The notes under the pieces: generated by a model
What the model was told of the DNA's origin: nothing
What the model saw: the letters and a program-made list of their open reading frames with translations, nothing else
Databases searched by the model: none
Translations under genes and position numbers: made by a program
Part shown: positions 23,924 to 32,403 of the stretch, piece by piece
Position numbering within the stretch: the first letter of the stretch is position 1
Layout: every line of letters begins with the position of its first letter
Assembly (NCBI GenBank): GCA_902802945.1
Contig: CADCOC010000015.1
Location: forward strand, 1-41,816
Direction of reading: 5' to 3'
DNA length: 41,816 bases
DNA from: an uncultured bacterium
GTDB taxonomy: Bacteria; Verrucomicrobiota; Kiritimatiellia; RFP12; UBA1067

Positions 23924-25412
23924 GGCGGCGCCCAGGTTCACGGATCCTGTATGGCGTCCTGATCTCGGGATATCTCTTCCGGGACTTGCCCGCTCGGAGG
24001 CTCGGCCCTTTACTCTTCCAAAGGCGGAAGGGTATCTCGTCACCTCCACGACCGGCGAGCGTAGGCTCGAGGATCGGTTTGACGTGTTCGACCTCTGGGT
24101 TTCCGCCACGCTGCGCGGCAGGTGGGTTGACTACGAGGGCAACCAGCTCCAGATCGCCCGTCTCTTCGCCCAGCCGCCCATGGACGCACCCGGCACAGTG
24201 AGTACGCGGCGCGCATTCTACGACGCGCTGAAGCGGCGGACCATAGACCCCAAGCGACTGGAACAGCGCAACGAGGCGGTGCAGGCCATCGCCCCGGTAG
24301 ACGTGTTGTCGCCGGTGAAGCCGCGCCGTTCGCAGCGGCAGAACCTGATGGACATTGTGTATTATTCCTCTACGAACGACCATGCGCTCGTGTGCGCGTT
24401 CCGTCCGCGCACCCCCGAGCGGAACGAGACTCCTGACTGGTACCTCGCCTCCCTCATCGCGGCGCCGGGCGCCGACATGAACGAGGTGCAGTCTTGGTTT
24501 GACGAGGCTTTTCTCGACGAGATCTCCGTGCCGCCTGCGCGTTCGCGGACCGAGCCGGCCGCCGACAAGTTTCCGCCAGACGAGGCAGAAGAGGGTGAGC
24601 TGCTGTGGAGGGACGTTCGCGGCAACGTGGTGAACTACGACGACTGGCATTGCACGTCGGCCGAGGACGTCCTGATCGTGGACGACGTCGATCCAGTGGT
24701 CCGCAGCACCTTCATCTCGACGCTTACGAACGACCTGCCCCGTCTGCGCCGCGCATACGCGCGGTGCGTGCCGAGCGCGCTTTCGGCTACGAACCAGACC
24801 GCGGTCGTGCGCGTGTTCCGTAGCAAGGAGGAGTATCTCGCCTACGTTGGGGTGGAGCATAAATGGACCGCCGCGCTTTGGAGTCCGACGCGCCGCGAAC
24901 TCGTGCTCTATCATCCCGACGGCGGCGCGGAGCAGCTGATCCACACCGTCTGGCACGAGGCGTTCCACCAGTATCTGGCCTACGCGGGCTCGATGATAGA
25001 CAGTTCCCCGTGGTTCAACGAGGGCCATGCCAAGCTCTTCGAGTATTCGCATTTCGACCGGGAAGGCAAGATAGTGTTCGACCGCGACGTGCAGGCGGCT
25101 GCATACGTGCATGAATACGCCGCCGAACTGGCGCAGGACATCCCCGCCGTGCTGGAGATGAACTATTCGGAGTTCTACGACGGCACGCGGGAGGACATCG
25201 CCGCGAAGTACCGCGTCGCATGGTCGATGGCGTATTTCCTCGAGGTGGGCGCGCCGAAACTGCCATATCGCCCGTTTGAACGTCTGCGCGCGAAGTATGT
25301 CGAGGCGCTTGTGCGCACGCGCTCCATGCACGGGGCCACGTCTGCGGTGTTTGACGACGAGACGCGCGAGGCTTTCATCTCGGCATGGCTCGATTTCTGG
25401 AAGCGGCAATGA
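23874..25412 (+). CDS. Secreted gluzincin-like protein (DUF1570 type)
   Basis: The product is 512 residues with the signal peptide VYIAAALLGLTVEAAP. The C-terminal half contains the zinc metallopeptidase motif H361-E-A-F-H365 in VWHEAFHQYLAYAG, and 17 residues later WFNEGHAKLFE, whose E383 would be the third zinc ligand. This H-E-x-x-H plus NEG-xx-x-E layout is that of DUF1570 and related peptidase-like domains. Residues 1-240 are unrecognised. The ATG lies 50 bp inside the YihY-type gene, preceded by GGGGAG at 12-13 bp, and the following gluQRS gene overlaps by 4 bp, so all three are probably co-transcribed. Peptidase activity is inferred from the motif only. Confidence 0.75.
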   Translation: MRSKVYIAAALLGLTVEAAPRFTDPVWRPDLGISLPGLARSEARPFTLPKAEGYLVTSTTGERRLEDRFDVFDLWVSATLRGRWVDYEGNQLQIARLFAQPPMDAPGTVSTRRAFYDALKRRTIDPKRLEQRNEAVQAIAPVDVLSPVKPRRSQRQNLMDIVYYSSTNDHALVCAFRPRTPERNETPDWYLASLIAAPGADMNEVQSWFDEAFLDEISVPPARSRTEPAADKFPPDEAEEGELLWRDVRGNVVNYDDWHCTSAEDVLIVDDVDPVVRSTFISTLTNDLPRLRRAYARCVPSALSATNQTAVVRVFRSKEEYLAYVGVEHKWTAALWSPTRRELVLYHPDGGAEQLIHTVWHEAFHQYLAYAGSMIDSSPWFNEGHAKLFEYSHFDREGKIVFDRDVQAAAYVHEYAAELAQDIPAVLEMNYSEFYDGTREDIAAKYRVAWSMAYFLEVGAPKLPYRPFERLRAKYVEALVRTRSMHGATSAVFDDETREAFISAWLDFWKRQ

Positions 25413-26326
25413 GCGGCTACGTCGGGCGCCTCGCGCCGAGTCCCACGGGGGCGCTGCACCTTGGCAACGCGCGCACGTTCATGATAGCATGGCTGCGCGC
25501 GCGTTCGTGCGGCGGGAAGGTCGTATTCCGCATGGAGGACCTCGACCACCCCCGCGACAAGCCCGGCGCTGCCGCCGCTGCCGTCGAGGACCTGCGTTGG
25601 CTCGGTTTCGACTGGGATGAGGAGCACGTGCAGTCCGAACGCCGAGCCGTGTACCGCAACGCCCTTGCCCGCCTTGACGCATACCCCTGCATTTGCAGCC
25701 GCAAGGACGTGACGAGCGCGCAGTCCGCACCTCACGCCGGCGAGCAATTGTTCTATCCCGGCACCTGCCGCGGGCGTTTCGCCTCATGGGACGAGGCGGC
25801 GGCGGCCTGTGCGCCGCGAATCCCGTGTTGGCGTCTCCGCGTGCCGGACGGAACGACCGTGCGCTTCAACGACGCCTTTGTTGGTCCATACGAGCAGGAC
25901 GTCTCGCGCACGTTGGGCGACTTCCCTCTCGCGCGCGACCCAGACGGCGCTGGCTACACTCTGGCCGTCACGGTGGACGACCTGCTGATGGGCGTGACGG
26001 AGGTCGTGCGGGGCGACGACCTCCTGCCAGCTACGCCGCCTCAGATACTCGTAGCGCGCCAGCTGGGGCATGCTCCGCCCGCCTATTGTCATGTGCCGCT
26101 CGTCGTGGGGCCGGATGGCCGCCGTCTCGCAAAGCGCCATGGCGACACTCGCCTTGCGGCGTTCCGCGCGGCAGGCGTGTCCCCGGAGGACATCGTCGGC
26201 TGGCTCGCCTACACCTGCGGGTGGAATGCAAAAAAAACGCCGACCCGGCTGCAAAGCCTGGTCGGACGCTGCCCGTTGGAGACAATCCCGCACGAGGCGG
26301 TTGTCTGGAACGGATCCTTTACTTGA
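25409..26326 (+). CDS. gluQ: Glutamyl-Q tRNA(Asp) synthetase
   Basis: The product is 305 residues, the size of GluQRS, which glutamylates queuosine in the anticodon of tRNA(Asp) and lacks the anticodon-binding half of GluRS. The start is GYVGRLAPSPTGALHLGNARTF with the HIGH-type motif HLGN (17-20). The family zinc ligands are C94, C96, Y116 and C120 (CICSRKD, FYPGTC). The KMSKS-type loop is replaced by LAKRHGD (240-246), as in the family. The chosen ATG overlaps the previous stop (ATGA); an ATG 24 bp upstream would add eight unrelated residues. The end overlaps the convergent CBM48 gene by 8 bp. Confidence 0.92.
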   Translation: MSGYVGRLAPSPTGALHLGNARTFMIAWLRARSCGGKVVFRMEDLDHPRDKPGAAAAAVEDLRWLGFDWDEEHVQSERRAVYRNALARLDAYPCICSRKDVTSAQSAPHAGEQLFYPGTCRGRFASWDEAAAACAPRIPCWRLRVPDGTTVRFNDAFVGPYEQDVSRTLGDFPLARDPDGAGYTLAVTVDDLLMGVTEVVRGDDLLPATPPQILVARQLGHAPPAYCHVPLVVGPDGRRLAKRHGDTRLAAFRAAGVSPEDIVGWLAYTCGWNAKKTPTRLQSLVGRCPLETIPHEAVVWNGSFT

Positions 26327-26675
26327 CCGTAATTACGCTGTTGAGCGTGCCGTGGTCGTTCTGCACGAAATCCCTGTTCTCCGGATCGGCGCACCATGTG
26401 CCGTCGATCACGAATTTGTACTGGTACGTGCCGGGAGCCAGCTTGATGGCGACCGAGTAGACGCCGTTGCCTTTCTTTTCCAGCATCTTCTTGCCGGTAG
26501 GATCCCAGTTGTTGAACGTTCCCGCGAGGTAGACGGTCTTGCCCGGTTCGGCGTGTACGGTGAACGTGACCGACTTCTCGACGGGCTTGGCGGCCTTGGT
26601 GGTCGCCTTTTTGACCACTGTGCGGGTCTTTGGCGCCGTGACGGTTTTCACGGCAGTTTTGCTCTTGATCTTCAT
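26319..26675 (-). CDS. Glycogen-binding (CBM48/AMPK-type) protein with basic tail
   Basis: The product is 118 residues. Residues ~1-37 are Lys/Thr/Ala-rich (VVKKATTKAAKPVEK), like a histone H1 or AlgP tail. Residues ~38-118 form a CBM48 domain: VTFTVHAEPGKTVYLAGTFNNWDP, then GVYSVAIKLAPGTYQYKFVIDG and a final VITVK strand. CBM48 domains bind alpha-glucan; the GTFNNWDP and YQYKFVIDG blocks hold the sugar-binding aromatics. There is no signal peptide, so it is cytoplasmic, perhaps a glycogen-granule protein or regulator. The basic tail could bind nucleic acid or acidic proteins. The ATG follows an AGGAGAG site, and a good promoter lies 66 bp upstream. Confidence 0.82.
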   Translation of the reverse strand: MKIKSKTAVKTVTAPKTRTVVKKATTKAAKPVEKSVTFTVHAEPGKTVYLAGTFNNWDPTGKKMLEKKGNGVYSVAIKLAPGTYQYKFVIDGTWCADPENRDFVQNDHGTLNSVITVK

Positions 26676-26740
26676 TTTTGTTTACTCTCCTGGTTTCTGA
26701 AGCTCGCTCATGCTTGAGTTCACCCCAAAAAGGAGCGAAT

Positions 26741-26769
26741 AGTATATCTTTTTCGTGGCCTGCCGTCAA
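26741..26769 (-). promoter_or_regulatory. Sigma-70-type promoter for the CBM48 gene
   Basis: On the minus strand TTGACG (26764-26769), a 17-bp spacer and TATACT (26741-26746) form a near-consensus promoter, the best in the window. The leader of about 60 bases contains an AGGAGAG ribosome binding site. Confidence 0.72.
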
Positions 26770-26810
26770 GGGGGTAAAATACGAAAATTTGCAAAAATGC
26801 GGCGATGTCA

Positions 26811-26839
26811 TTGCGCTTCGCGGCGGGTTTTGATATGCT
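26811..26839 (+). promoter_or_regulatory. Promoter for the esterase gene cluster
   Basis: TTGCGC (26811-26816), a 17-bp spacer and TATGCT (26834-26839) lie 76 bp before the ATG of the CE7-type esterase. The leader contains GAAAGG directly before the start. Confidence 0.5.
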
Positions 26840-26915
26840 ACCGGGAAATCCACCGGTACAAGCCGCATGGGGAAGTCGCTGCTCCCCGTGCCAATGTAAC
26901 GGGAACGAAAGGAAA

Positions 26916-28259
26916 ATGAAAGTGCATAAGATCGCAAAGATATCTTGTTGTAGTACGCTTGCTGTCGCGGCGGTGGCAATGTCCTGCGTTGCGGAAGCGG
27001 CTAAGCCGGGGCCAATATTCGCGAAATACCGCTTTGACGCGAAGTCGAACCTCTATCCTGCGGGCGGTACCGCGAAAGTGGAGGCGATTGTTGCGGACAA
27101 GCACGGTAAACTCACCACGAATGGCGTCGTCGACGTGTGGGTGGACGACGGCTGGACGAATGTCGTCTGGCGGCGCACCGTCGATCTCGCCAAGGAACCT
27201 CGCATCAAGATGGAGTTCACGCGCGATACGCCCGGCTCGCTGCGCATCTACATGAAGGGAAAGAACATCCCCGTGCGGGAGCGGATGGACCGGATGATCT
27301 TCGGAGTGGCGAACATAGAGCCGTTCACGCCGTGTCCGCCGGATTTCGAGTCGTACTGGCGCGGCGAGCTCGCGCGTCTCGAACGCGAGGTTCCGATCGC
27401 CGTGGGAAAAACGCCTGCGCCGAAACTCGACACGCCTGACCACACGGCGTACTATGTGAGTTTCGCGACTTTCAACGGCGGACGAATCTACGGACTGCTG
27501 CTCGTGCCGAAAGGGGAAGGCAAGTTTCCCGCCATGGTGAACGTACCAGGTGCGGGCCCTGGAACAAATACGATCTTTCCATCCAAGCAGCAATTGGTGC
27601 GCAAGGGCTGGATCACCCTGTTGATGAACGTCCACGGCATCCCGCTCACAGGCACGAACGCCGAATACCATGCCCGCTACAAGAAGTGGTTCGCCGACTA
27701 CGTGACGAAGGCGGGCGAGCCGCGCTACCAGTACGTCGGCTACGCCGAGAGTCGCGAGGCGCCGTTCTACCACCGCACGATCCTCGGCATGACGCGCGCG
27801 ATTGACTGGCTTGCGAAGGAGCCGTACGCCGATCCAGCGCGGTTTGTCTATTACGGATGCAGCCAGGGCGGTGGCTTCGGCCTCTATCTCACCGCGATGT
27901 GGGGACGCTTCGCGAAGTCGCTGATCCTCTGTCCCAACAAGTGCGACATGCTCGCGTACCGGGTCGGTCGCCAGCCGGGCAGCTCGCACATCATGAACCA
28001 GAAGCCCGAGAAGATAGCGGCGGCGGAAAAGAACGCGCCGTACCACGACAACTGCAACTTCGCGCGAATGATCCGCACGCCTGTCCGCATGGTGTACGGT
28101 ACGGCGGACGACAACTGTCAGACCATCGGCGGCATCGCCGCGTTCAACTGCATCGCGTCCAAGGACAAGCAGCTGCGGCTTCTGTCGGGACATGGACACG
28201 GCTGGCTCACCGCAGGCTTCGAGGAATGGCTTTTCAATCTCCCTCAAAGGAACAAGTGA
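26916..28259 (+). CDS. CE7-type acetyl (xylan) esterase, secreted
   Basis: The product is 447 residues with a signal peptide (LAVAAVAMSCVAEAA). The N-terminal ~120 residues form a beta domain. The alpha/beta hydrolase part follows the acetyl xylan esterase family: PCPPDFESYW, GGRIYGLLLVPKG, RAIDWLAKEPYADPARFVYYGCSQGGG with nucleophile S316, GTADDNC with the acid D398 or D399, and the histidine in SGHGHGW. These enzymes remove acetyl groups from sugars and oligosaccharides. The ATG at 26916 is chosen for its GAAAGG site and signal peptide. Codons 10-17 of the signal peptide (SCCSTLAV) are built from the dispersed 22-bp repeat. The stop overlaps the next start (TGATG). Confidence 0.8.
   Translation: MKVHKIAKISCCSTLAVAAVAMSCVAEAAKPGPIFAKYRFDAKSNLYPAGGTAKVEAIVADKHGKLTTNGVVDVWVDDGWTNVVWRRTVDLAKEPRIKMEFTRDTPGSLRIYMKGKNIPVRERMDRMIFGVANIEPFTPCPPDFESYWRGELARLEREVPIAVGKTPAPKLDTPDHTAYYVSFATFNGGRIYGLLLVPKGEGKFPAMVNVPGAGPGTNTIFPSKQQLVRKGWITLLMNVHGIPLTGTNAEYHARYKKWFADYVTKAGEPRYQYVGYAESREAPFYHRTILGMTRAIDWLAKEPYADPARFVYYGCSQGGGFGLYLTAMWGRFAKSLILCPNKCDMLAYRVGRQPGSSHIMNQKPEKIAAAEKNAPYHDNCNFARMIRTPVRMVYGTADDNCQTIGGIAAFNCIASKDKQLRLLSGHGHGWLTAGFEEWLFNLPQRNK
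26944..26965. repeat. Dispersed 22-bp repeat, copy in the esterase signal peptide
   Basis: CTTGTTGTAGTACGCTTGCT plus GT matches 33390-33411 with one mismatch. Here it lies in frame and encodes part of the hydrophobic signal peptide, so the host gene uses it as functional sequence. Confidence 0.8.
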
Positions 28260-29953
28260 TGACAATGAAAATGACTTGCAACAGACTGATTGCATCTACG
28301 GCGTTGGCGATGCTCGCGCCGGTCGTGGCACTGGCCGACGGGGCGTCCCAGCCGAAGGTCCTCATGGTGATGATGGACGGCGTGCGGGGCGACGTCGTGG
28401 AGAACGCGCCGATGCCGAACCTCCTCGCGCTGCGAGAAGGCCGGTGGCGTCCGGGCTACAAGGGATTCAGCACGCTCACCGCGCACACGCTCTACGATGC
28501 GCGTCCGTCGAGCGCGGCGAACCACTGCGCGATCGCCACCGGCGTGACGGCCGAGAAGTCGAAGATATTCAAGAACGGCGACACGCCCAACGGCAACTTT
28601 GGCGAATGGCCGAGCTGGCTCGCGCGGCTTGTCGAGGCGAAGCCCGGAACGAAGGCGCTCTACACCTATTCGTGGAAGGGCGACATCGCGCTTTCGCCGC
28701 ACCCGAATGTGCAGAATCTCCGTCTCCCGTCGGTCTGCGACGTCAACTGGCCGACTGTTCCCGGCTCCTACGCGGAATACGCCTCGACCGTTCCGAAGAT
28801 CATGGCGTCGGACGATGCGCCGGACGCGGTTATTTATTTCATCGACATCGCGGACCTCGGCGGACACCGTACGGGATTTTATCCCTACGGAAAAGAGTAC
28901 CTCCACGACGCGCGGCTCGTTGACCGCATCATCGGCGACACGCTCGCCGCGATCGCGTCGCGTCCGCAGTTCGCGAACGAGGACTGGCTCATCCTGATCA
29001 CGAGCGACCACGGCGGGTACGGCAAGTCCCACGGCATCTGGGGCGGACACGCGACGACGATTCCCGTGATCGTCGCCGGACGCCATGTGCCACAGGGTTG
29101 CATCACCGGAATGCCGTGCAACTTCGACCTCGCCACGCTCGCGCTCACGCACTTCGGCCTCGACGTGAAGAAGATGAACCTCGACAGTCGTCCGCTCGGC
29201 GCGCCGTCCGTTCCAACGACGCGCGGTCTCGCCGATGGTCTCGCGGCGTATCTGCCGTTCTCCGAGGCAAAACCGGCGAACGTCGTCACCGGCGGTATCG
29301 CCGCACAGGCGCACGGGAAGACCGTTTCCGGCGTTGATGGCGGATTGTTTGGGCGATGCCTGCGCGTGGCGGCGGATGAGAAGGGCGCGTGCGGGGTGTC
29401 GCTCGACGGATCCGAGAAGCTCGATTTCGAGAATGGCGCTGACTTCACCGTCGCGCTCTGGTTGCGTCTCGACGAGCCGCAGGCACCGCAGGCACCGATC
29501 TTCGCGAACAAGGACTGGACTACTGGCAAGAATCCAGGCATCGTCCTCGTCGGCGCGCGCAAAACGGATGCCGTGAAAAAACTTGGCGTCTGCTTCAACT
29601 GCGGACTTTCCAGCGACGAGAAGCGGATTGACATGGGCACGTTCGACATCGACTACGGCGAGTGGTGCTTCTACGCCGTCACGCGCCGCGCGGACGGTGT
29701 CCTGACCATTTACCAGGGAGGACAGGACGGGCATCTCTACTGGATAGCCGAGGACGCCTCCGCGTTGGCCCTCAAGACGGGACTCCCGTTCTGGATTGGA
29801 CAGGACGGAACAGGCAAATGCAAAGTGTCGCTCAAGGGCGACGTGGACGACTTCGCGCTCTGGACGCGTTCCCTCTCGCGTGAGGAAGTGCGCCGCATCC
29901 ACGATGCGGGCAGAAAAGGCCATGATCTCGGTTCGCTTGTCAAGGCAAGGTAG
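28259..29953 (+). CDS. Alkaline-phosphatase-superfamily hydrolase with LamG-like domain
   Basis: The product is 564 residues with the signal peptide LIASTALAMLAPVVALADG. Residues ~28-330 fit the phosphodiesterase/sulfatase superfamily: VLMVMMDGVRGD (metal-binding Asp), SSAANHCAIATGVTAEKSKI around the nucleophile region, YFIDIADLGGHRTGF and ITSDHGGYGKSHGIWGGHATTIPVIVAG with the Asp-His metal ligands. There is no CxPxR sulfatase signature, so a nucleotide pyrophosphatase or phosphodiesterase type is more likely than a sulfatase. Residues ~345-555 form a concanavalin-like LamG domain (FTVALWLRLDEP, WCFYAVTRRADG, DDFALWTRSLSREEVRRIHDAG), which may bind sugar. The start overlaps the esterase stop by one base, and the end overlaps the next gene by 32 bp. 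Confidence 0.78.
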   Translation: MTMKMTCNRLIASTALAMLAPVVALADGASQPKVLMVMMDGVRGDVVENAPMPNLLALREGRWRPGYKGFSTLTAHTLYDARPSSAANHCAIATGVTAEKSKIFKNGDTPNGNFGEWPSWLARLVEAKPGTKALYTYSWKGDIALSPHPNVQNLRLPSVCDVNWPTVPGSYAEYASTVPKIMASDDAPDAVIYFIDIADLGGHRTGFYPYGKEYLHDARLVDRIIGDTLAAIASRPQFANEDWLILITSDHGGYGKSHGIWGGHATTIPVIVAGRHVPQGCITGMPCNFDLATLALTHFGLDVKKMNLDSRPLGAPSVPTTRGLADGLAAYLPFSEAKPANVVTGGIAAQAHGKTVSGVDGGLFGRCLRVAADEKGACGVSLDGSEKLDFENGADFTVALWLRLDEPQAPQAPIFANKDWTTGKNPGIVLVGARKTDAVKKLGVCFNCGLSSDEKRIDMGTFDIDYGEWCFYAVTRRADGVLTIYQGGQDGHLYWIAEDASALALKTGLPFWIGQDGTGKCKVSLKGDVDDFALWTRSLSREEVRRIHDAGRKGHDLGSLVKAR

Positions 29954-30617
29954 GCTTGCGTTCATTCTCCTTGCGGGGCTCGCCGCGACGGCGGCATCCG
30001 CGCGCGACGACCTGTTCTGGTTCAATCTTGCGGTCAACGCCGAGCCGTGGAAGAACGGCGCTCTCCTCCACTTCGACCAGGAAGTCGAGTTTGACAACTC
30101 GAAGCTGACGGACGAGGAGACGTATATGTCCGTGGGGTACAGGCTGTGTCCTTACGCCAGCGTCTACGCGGGACACCGCATCGTGCGCGATCGCTATTCG
30201 ACGGTGAAGCTACTCACCGAACACCGCCCGACGATCGACGTTTACCTCAGCGCGCCGGAGTTCTGGACAATCAAGCTCGGCCACCGTTCGCGTTTCGAGT
30301 ACCGCGACAAAAAGGACTGCCAGCCGTACATGAGATATCGCGAGCGCTTCCAGATAGGCACGAGCTGGGGCTTCTCCGCCTTGAAGTTCTCGCCATACGC
30401 GAACATCGAGCTGTTCTTCTCCGACAAGCCCGGCGGACATTCCTCCGAAGCCTTCGACTGCACGCGCTCGCAGGTGGGTTTTTCCTTCCACCCCGCGCCG
30501 AGCGTGCCGGAACTTTCATGCACGATGTACTTCATGGCGTTCCACTACGTGTCCAACGGAGCCCGCGAGTGGCGTCCCCTCAACATCTACGGCCTCAGCT
30601 TCTGCTACAACTTCTGA
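29922..30617 (+). CDS. DUF2490-like outer-membrane beta-barrel protein
   Basis: The product is 231 residues with the signal peptide LAFILLAGLAATAASA. The rest alternates short amphipathic strands (LLHFDQEVEF, YMSVGYRLCPYASVYAGHRIVRD, HRSRFEYRD, YMRYRERFQIG, FSPYANIELFF, NIYGLSFCYNF) and ends in Phe, the usual last residue of outer-membrane barrels. The pattern and size resemble DUF2490. It is the last gene of the esterase-phosphatase set and could be a channel for products, but that is inference. The ATG at 29922 is preceded by GAAAAGGC. Confidence 0.65.
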   Translation: MISVRLSRQGRLAFILLAGLAATAASARDDLFWFNLAVNAEPWKNGALLHFDQEVEFDNSKLTDEETYMSVGYRLCPYASVYAGHRIVRDRYSTVKLLTEHRPTIDVYLSAPEFWTIKLGHRSRFEYRDKKDCQPYMRYRERFQIGTSWGFSALKFSPYANIELFFSDKPGGHSSEAFDCTRSQVGFSFHPAPSVPELSCTMYFMAFHYVSNGAREWRPLNIYGLSFCYNF

Positions 30618-30670
30618 ACCGCGATTTTGACGCCAAACTTTAACCCTTCAGGCAAAACGGAAAAACAGCA

Positions 30671-30742
30671 ATGAACATGAGTAAACTGATGGCAATCGCG
30701 GCGGTAACGCGCCCCACCTTGCGGTCATGCGGGATGCGCTAG
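30671..30742 (+). pseudogene. Remnant of a secreted-protein gene start
   Basis: A 23-codon ORF begins MNMSKLMAIAAVT, like the signal peptides of neighbouring secreted proteins, and then runs into the repeat block at 30710 (RPTLRSCGMR, stop). This looks like the 5' end of a lost gene cut off at the repeat. A small peptide gene cannot be excluded. Confidence 0.4.
30710..30738. repeat. 29-bp repeat, CGCCCCACCTTGCGGTCATG family, copy 1
   Basis: This block matches 32375-32403 with two mismatches. In both places it sits exactly where a gene is cut short: a signal-peptide ORF here and a VapC toxin at 32404. Confidence 0.85.
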
Positions 30743-30746
30743 TCCC

Positions 30747-30834
30747 TTTCACCTATTCGGCAAAATGCAAATAGGTGAAAGAAAAATGGCCCTCTAAGAG
30801 TTTCACCTAAATGCGGAAATGCAAATAGGTGAAA
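30747..30834. repeat. Two 34-bp hairpins in direct repeat
   Basis: Hairpin 1 (30747-30780) pairs TTTCACCTATT with AATAGGTGAAA. Hairpin 2 (30801-30834) pairs TTTCACCTA with TAGGTGAAA. Both contain AAATGCAAATAGGTGAAA. The spacing is 54 bp. They could be a terminator pair for the upstream genes, or protein-binding sites ahead of the promoter at 30842. Confidence 0.75.
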
Positions 30835-30841
30835 AATCCCG

Positions 30842-30870
30842 TTGATGTTCTGACTGTGGTTTGATATGCT
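30842..30870 (+). promoter_or_regulatory. Promoter for the AAA ATPase gene
   Basis: TTGATG (30842-30847), a 17-bp spacer and TATGCT (30865-30870) lie upstream of an AAAAGGA ribosome binding site and the ATG at 30902. The -10 box covers an in-frame ATG at 30866, which therefore cannot be the start on this transcript. Confidence 0.55.
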
Positions 30871-30901
30871 ATTTCCACCCAAGTCAGAAAAGGACACGTG
30901 C

Positions 30902-32332
30902 ATGTTTTTCGGCAGAGACAGCGAATTGGACAGACTGGCCTCTCTGTGGCGCAAGCGGGTTTCGTCGCTCGTCACATGCAGGGGGCGCCGCCGCGTCGGC
31001 AAGAGCGCGCTCGTGGAGGAGTTCGCGAAGCGCACTGGCGCGCGTTTTGTGAAGATCGAGGGGCGGCGTCCGGAGAAGGGGTGGACGAACGCGACTGAAC
31101 TGGCTGCGTTTGCGGAGCAGCTTGCGGCGCAGACGGGCGCGGAGACGACAACGCCGTCAAATTGGCTCAATGCGTTCATCCGGCTTTCGGACAAGGTCGT
31201 GGACGGCGAGAAGACGGTCGTGCTTCTCGACGAAATCTCATGGCTGGGGTATTTCGACGATACCTTCGCCGCCACGCTGAAGATTGCGTGGGACAACTAT
31301 TTCAAGAAGCACGACAGACTCGTGCTGGTGGTGTGCGGAAGCGTGTCGAGCTGGATACGGGACAACATCATCGACAGCGGCGCGTTCCTTGGACGGCGCT
31401 CGCTCGACATCGTCCTGAAGGAACTGCCTCTGAAGGAGTGCGTGAAGTTCTGGGGCGAATCCGCAAAAAGGATTGACGCAAGGGACGTCCTTGACGTCCT
31501 TTCCGTCACAGGCGGCATTCCGCGCTACCTGGAGGAGATCGATCCTGGACTCTCCGCTTCAGAGAACATCCGGCGGCTGTGCTACCTGCCGAACGCCATT
31601 CTGCGCGTCGATTTCGACGAGATGTTCAACGACGTGATTACGGAGCAGCCCGTGTTCGTCGGCAAGGTCCTCCGCATTCTTGTGGCCGGCCCGAAGAGCG
31701 TCACGGAAATTGCGTCAGCCCTCGGCACGGAGAAGAGCGGCCGCATCTCCAAGGCGCTTGAGACGCTTGCGGAGACGGGGCTCGTCTCGTCCGATGCCGG
31801 CCTGAATCCCGAAACGGGCGCGGAGGTCAGGACGCGGCGGTATCGTCTGAGGGACAACTACACGCGGTTCTACCTGAAGTTCGTCGAACCGGTCGGGCGC
31901 ATGATCGACGACGGTTCCTATCGCTTCGTCTCGCTTTCGATGCTTGACGGATGGGATGTGGTCATGGGGCTGGCGTTCGAGAGCCTTGTCGTGAACAACT
32001 ACGTCGATCTGCTGCCGCTCCTGCATCTCGGGGGGACGCTGATAACGTCTGCGGCCCCGTACCGCAAGTCCGCCGTGCGTGGCAGGGGCAAGGGCTGCCA
32101 GATCGACCTTCTCATCCAGTCGCAGGGGATGATCTGCGTCGTGGAGGTGAAGAGGCGCGACATCGACAAGTCGATAATAAGGGAAGTCGATGAAAAAGTG
32201 TCGTGCATATCCCGTCCGCCGGGCGTCTCGATACGTACTGCGCTCGTGTTCGACGGAACAATCGCGCCGACGGTGGAGGCAAACGGGTATTTCGATGCAA
32301 TCATTCCATTTCGCCGCCTGCTTGGATTGTGA
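30902..32332 (+). CDS. AAA ATPase with C-terminal DUF234-type nuclease-like domain
   Basis: The product is 476 residues, beginning MFFGRDSELDRLASLW, the usual start of this archaeal-type ATPase family. Walker A is GRRRVGKSA (28-36) and Walker B is VVLLDEIS (D110-E111); VCGSVSSWI follows as sensor 1. A winged-helix segment (KSVTEIASALGTEKSGRISKALETLAETGLV) leads to the DUF234 domain, where GCQIDLLIQ and VVEVKRRD give a D...E-x-K arrangement like restriction-endonuclease folds. Such proteins are frequent in accessory regions and their role is unsettled; defence or mobile-element maintenance has been suggested. It stands alone with its own promoter, beside repeats and a broken toxin-antitoxin pair. 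Confidence 0.88.
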   Translation: MFFGRDSELDRLASLWRKRVSSLVTCRGRRRVGKSALVEEFAKRTGARFVKIEGRRPEKGWTNATELAAFAEQLAAQTGAETTTPSNWLNAFIRLSDKVVDGEKTVVLLDEISWLGYFDDTFAATLKIAWDNYFKKHDRLVLVVCGSVSSWIRDNIIDSGAFLGRRSLDIVLKELPLKECVKFWGESAKRIDARDVLDVLSVTGGIPRYLEEIDPGLSASENIRRLCYLPNAILRVDFDEMFNDVITEQPVFVGKVLRILVAGPKSVTEIASALGTEKSGRISKALETLAETGLVSSDAGLNPETGAEVRTRRYRLRDNYTRFYLKFVEPVGRMIDDGSYRFVSLSMLDGWDVVMGLAFESLVVNNYVDLLPLLHLGGTLITSAAPYRKSAVRGRGKGCQIDLLIQSQGMICVVEVKRRDIDKSIIREVDEKVSCISRPPGVSIRTALVFDGTIAPTVEANGYFDAIIPFRRLLGL

Positions 32333-32368
32333 ACGGACCGGCGGCGGCGATTTGCGAGCCGTTGACAG

Positions 32369-32403
32369 ACGGCTCGCCCCACCTTGCGGTCATGAGGGAC
32401 GCG
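32369..32403. repeat. Repeat of the CGCCCCACCTTGCGGTCATG family, copy 2
   Basis: Bases 32375-32403 match 30710-30738 with two mismatches. The first 15 bases (ACGGCTCGCCCCACC, 32369-32383) recur exactly at 38059-38073. The stop codon of the shortened VapC lies directly at its edge (32404-32406). Confidence 0.85.

Noticed and set aside
28244..30097. A 617-codon antisense frame opposite the phosphatase-superfamily gene
   Set aside because: It is a shadow of the sense codons, without promoter, signal or domain.
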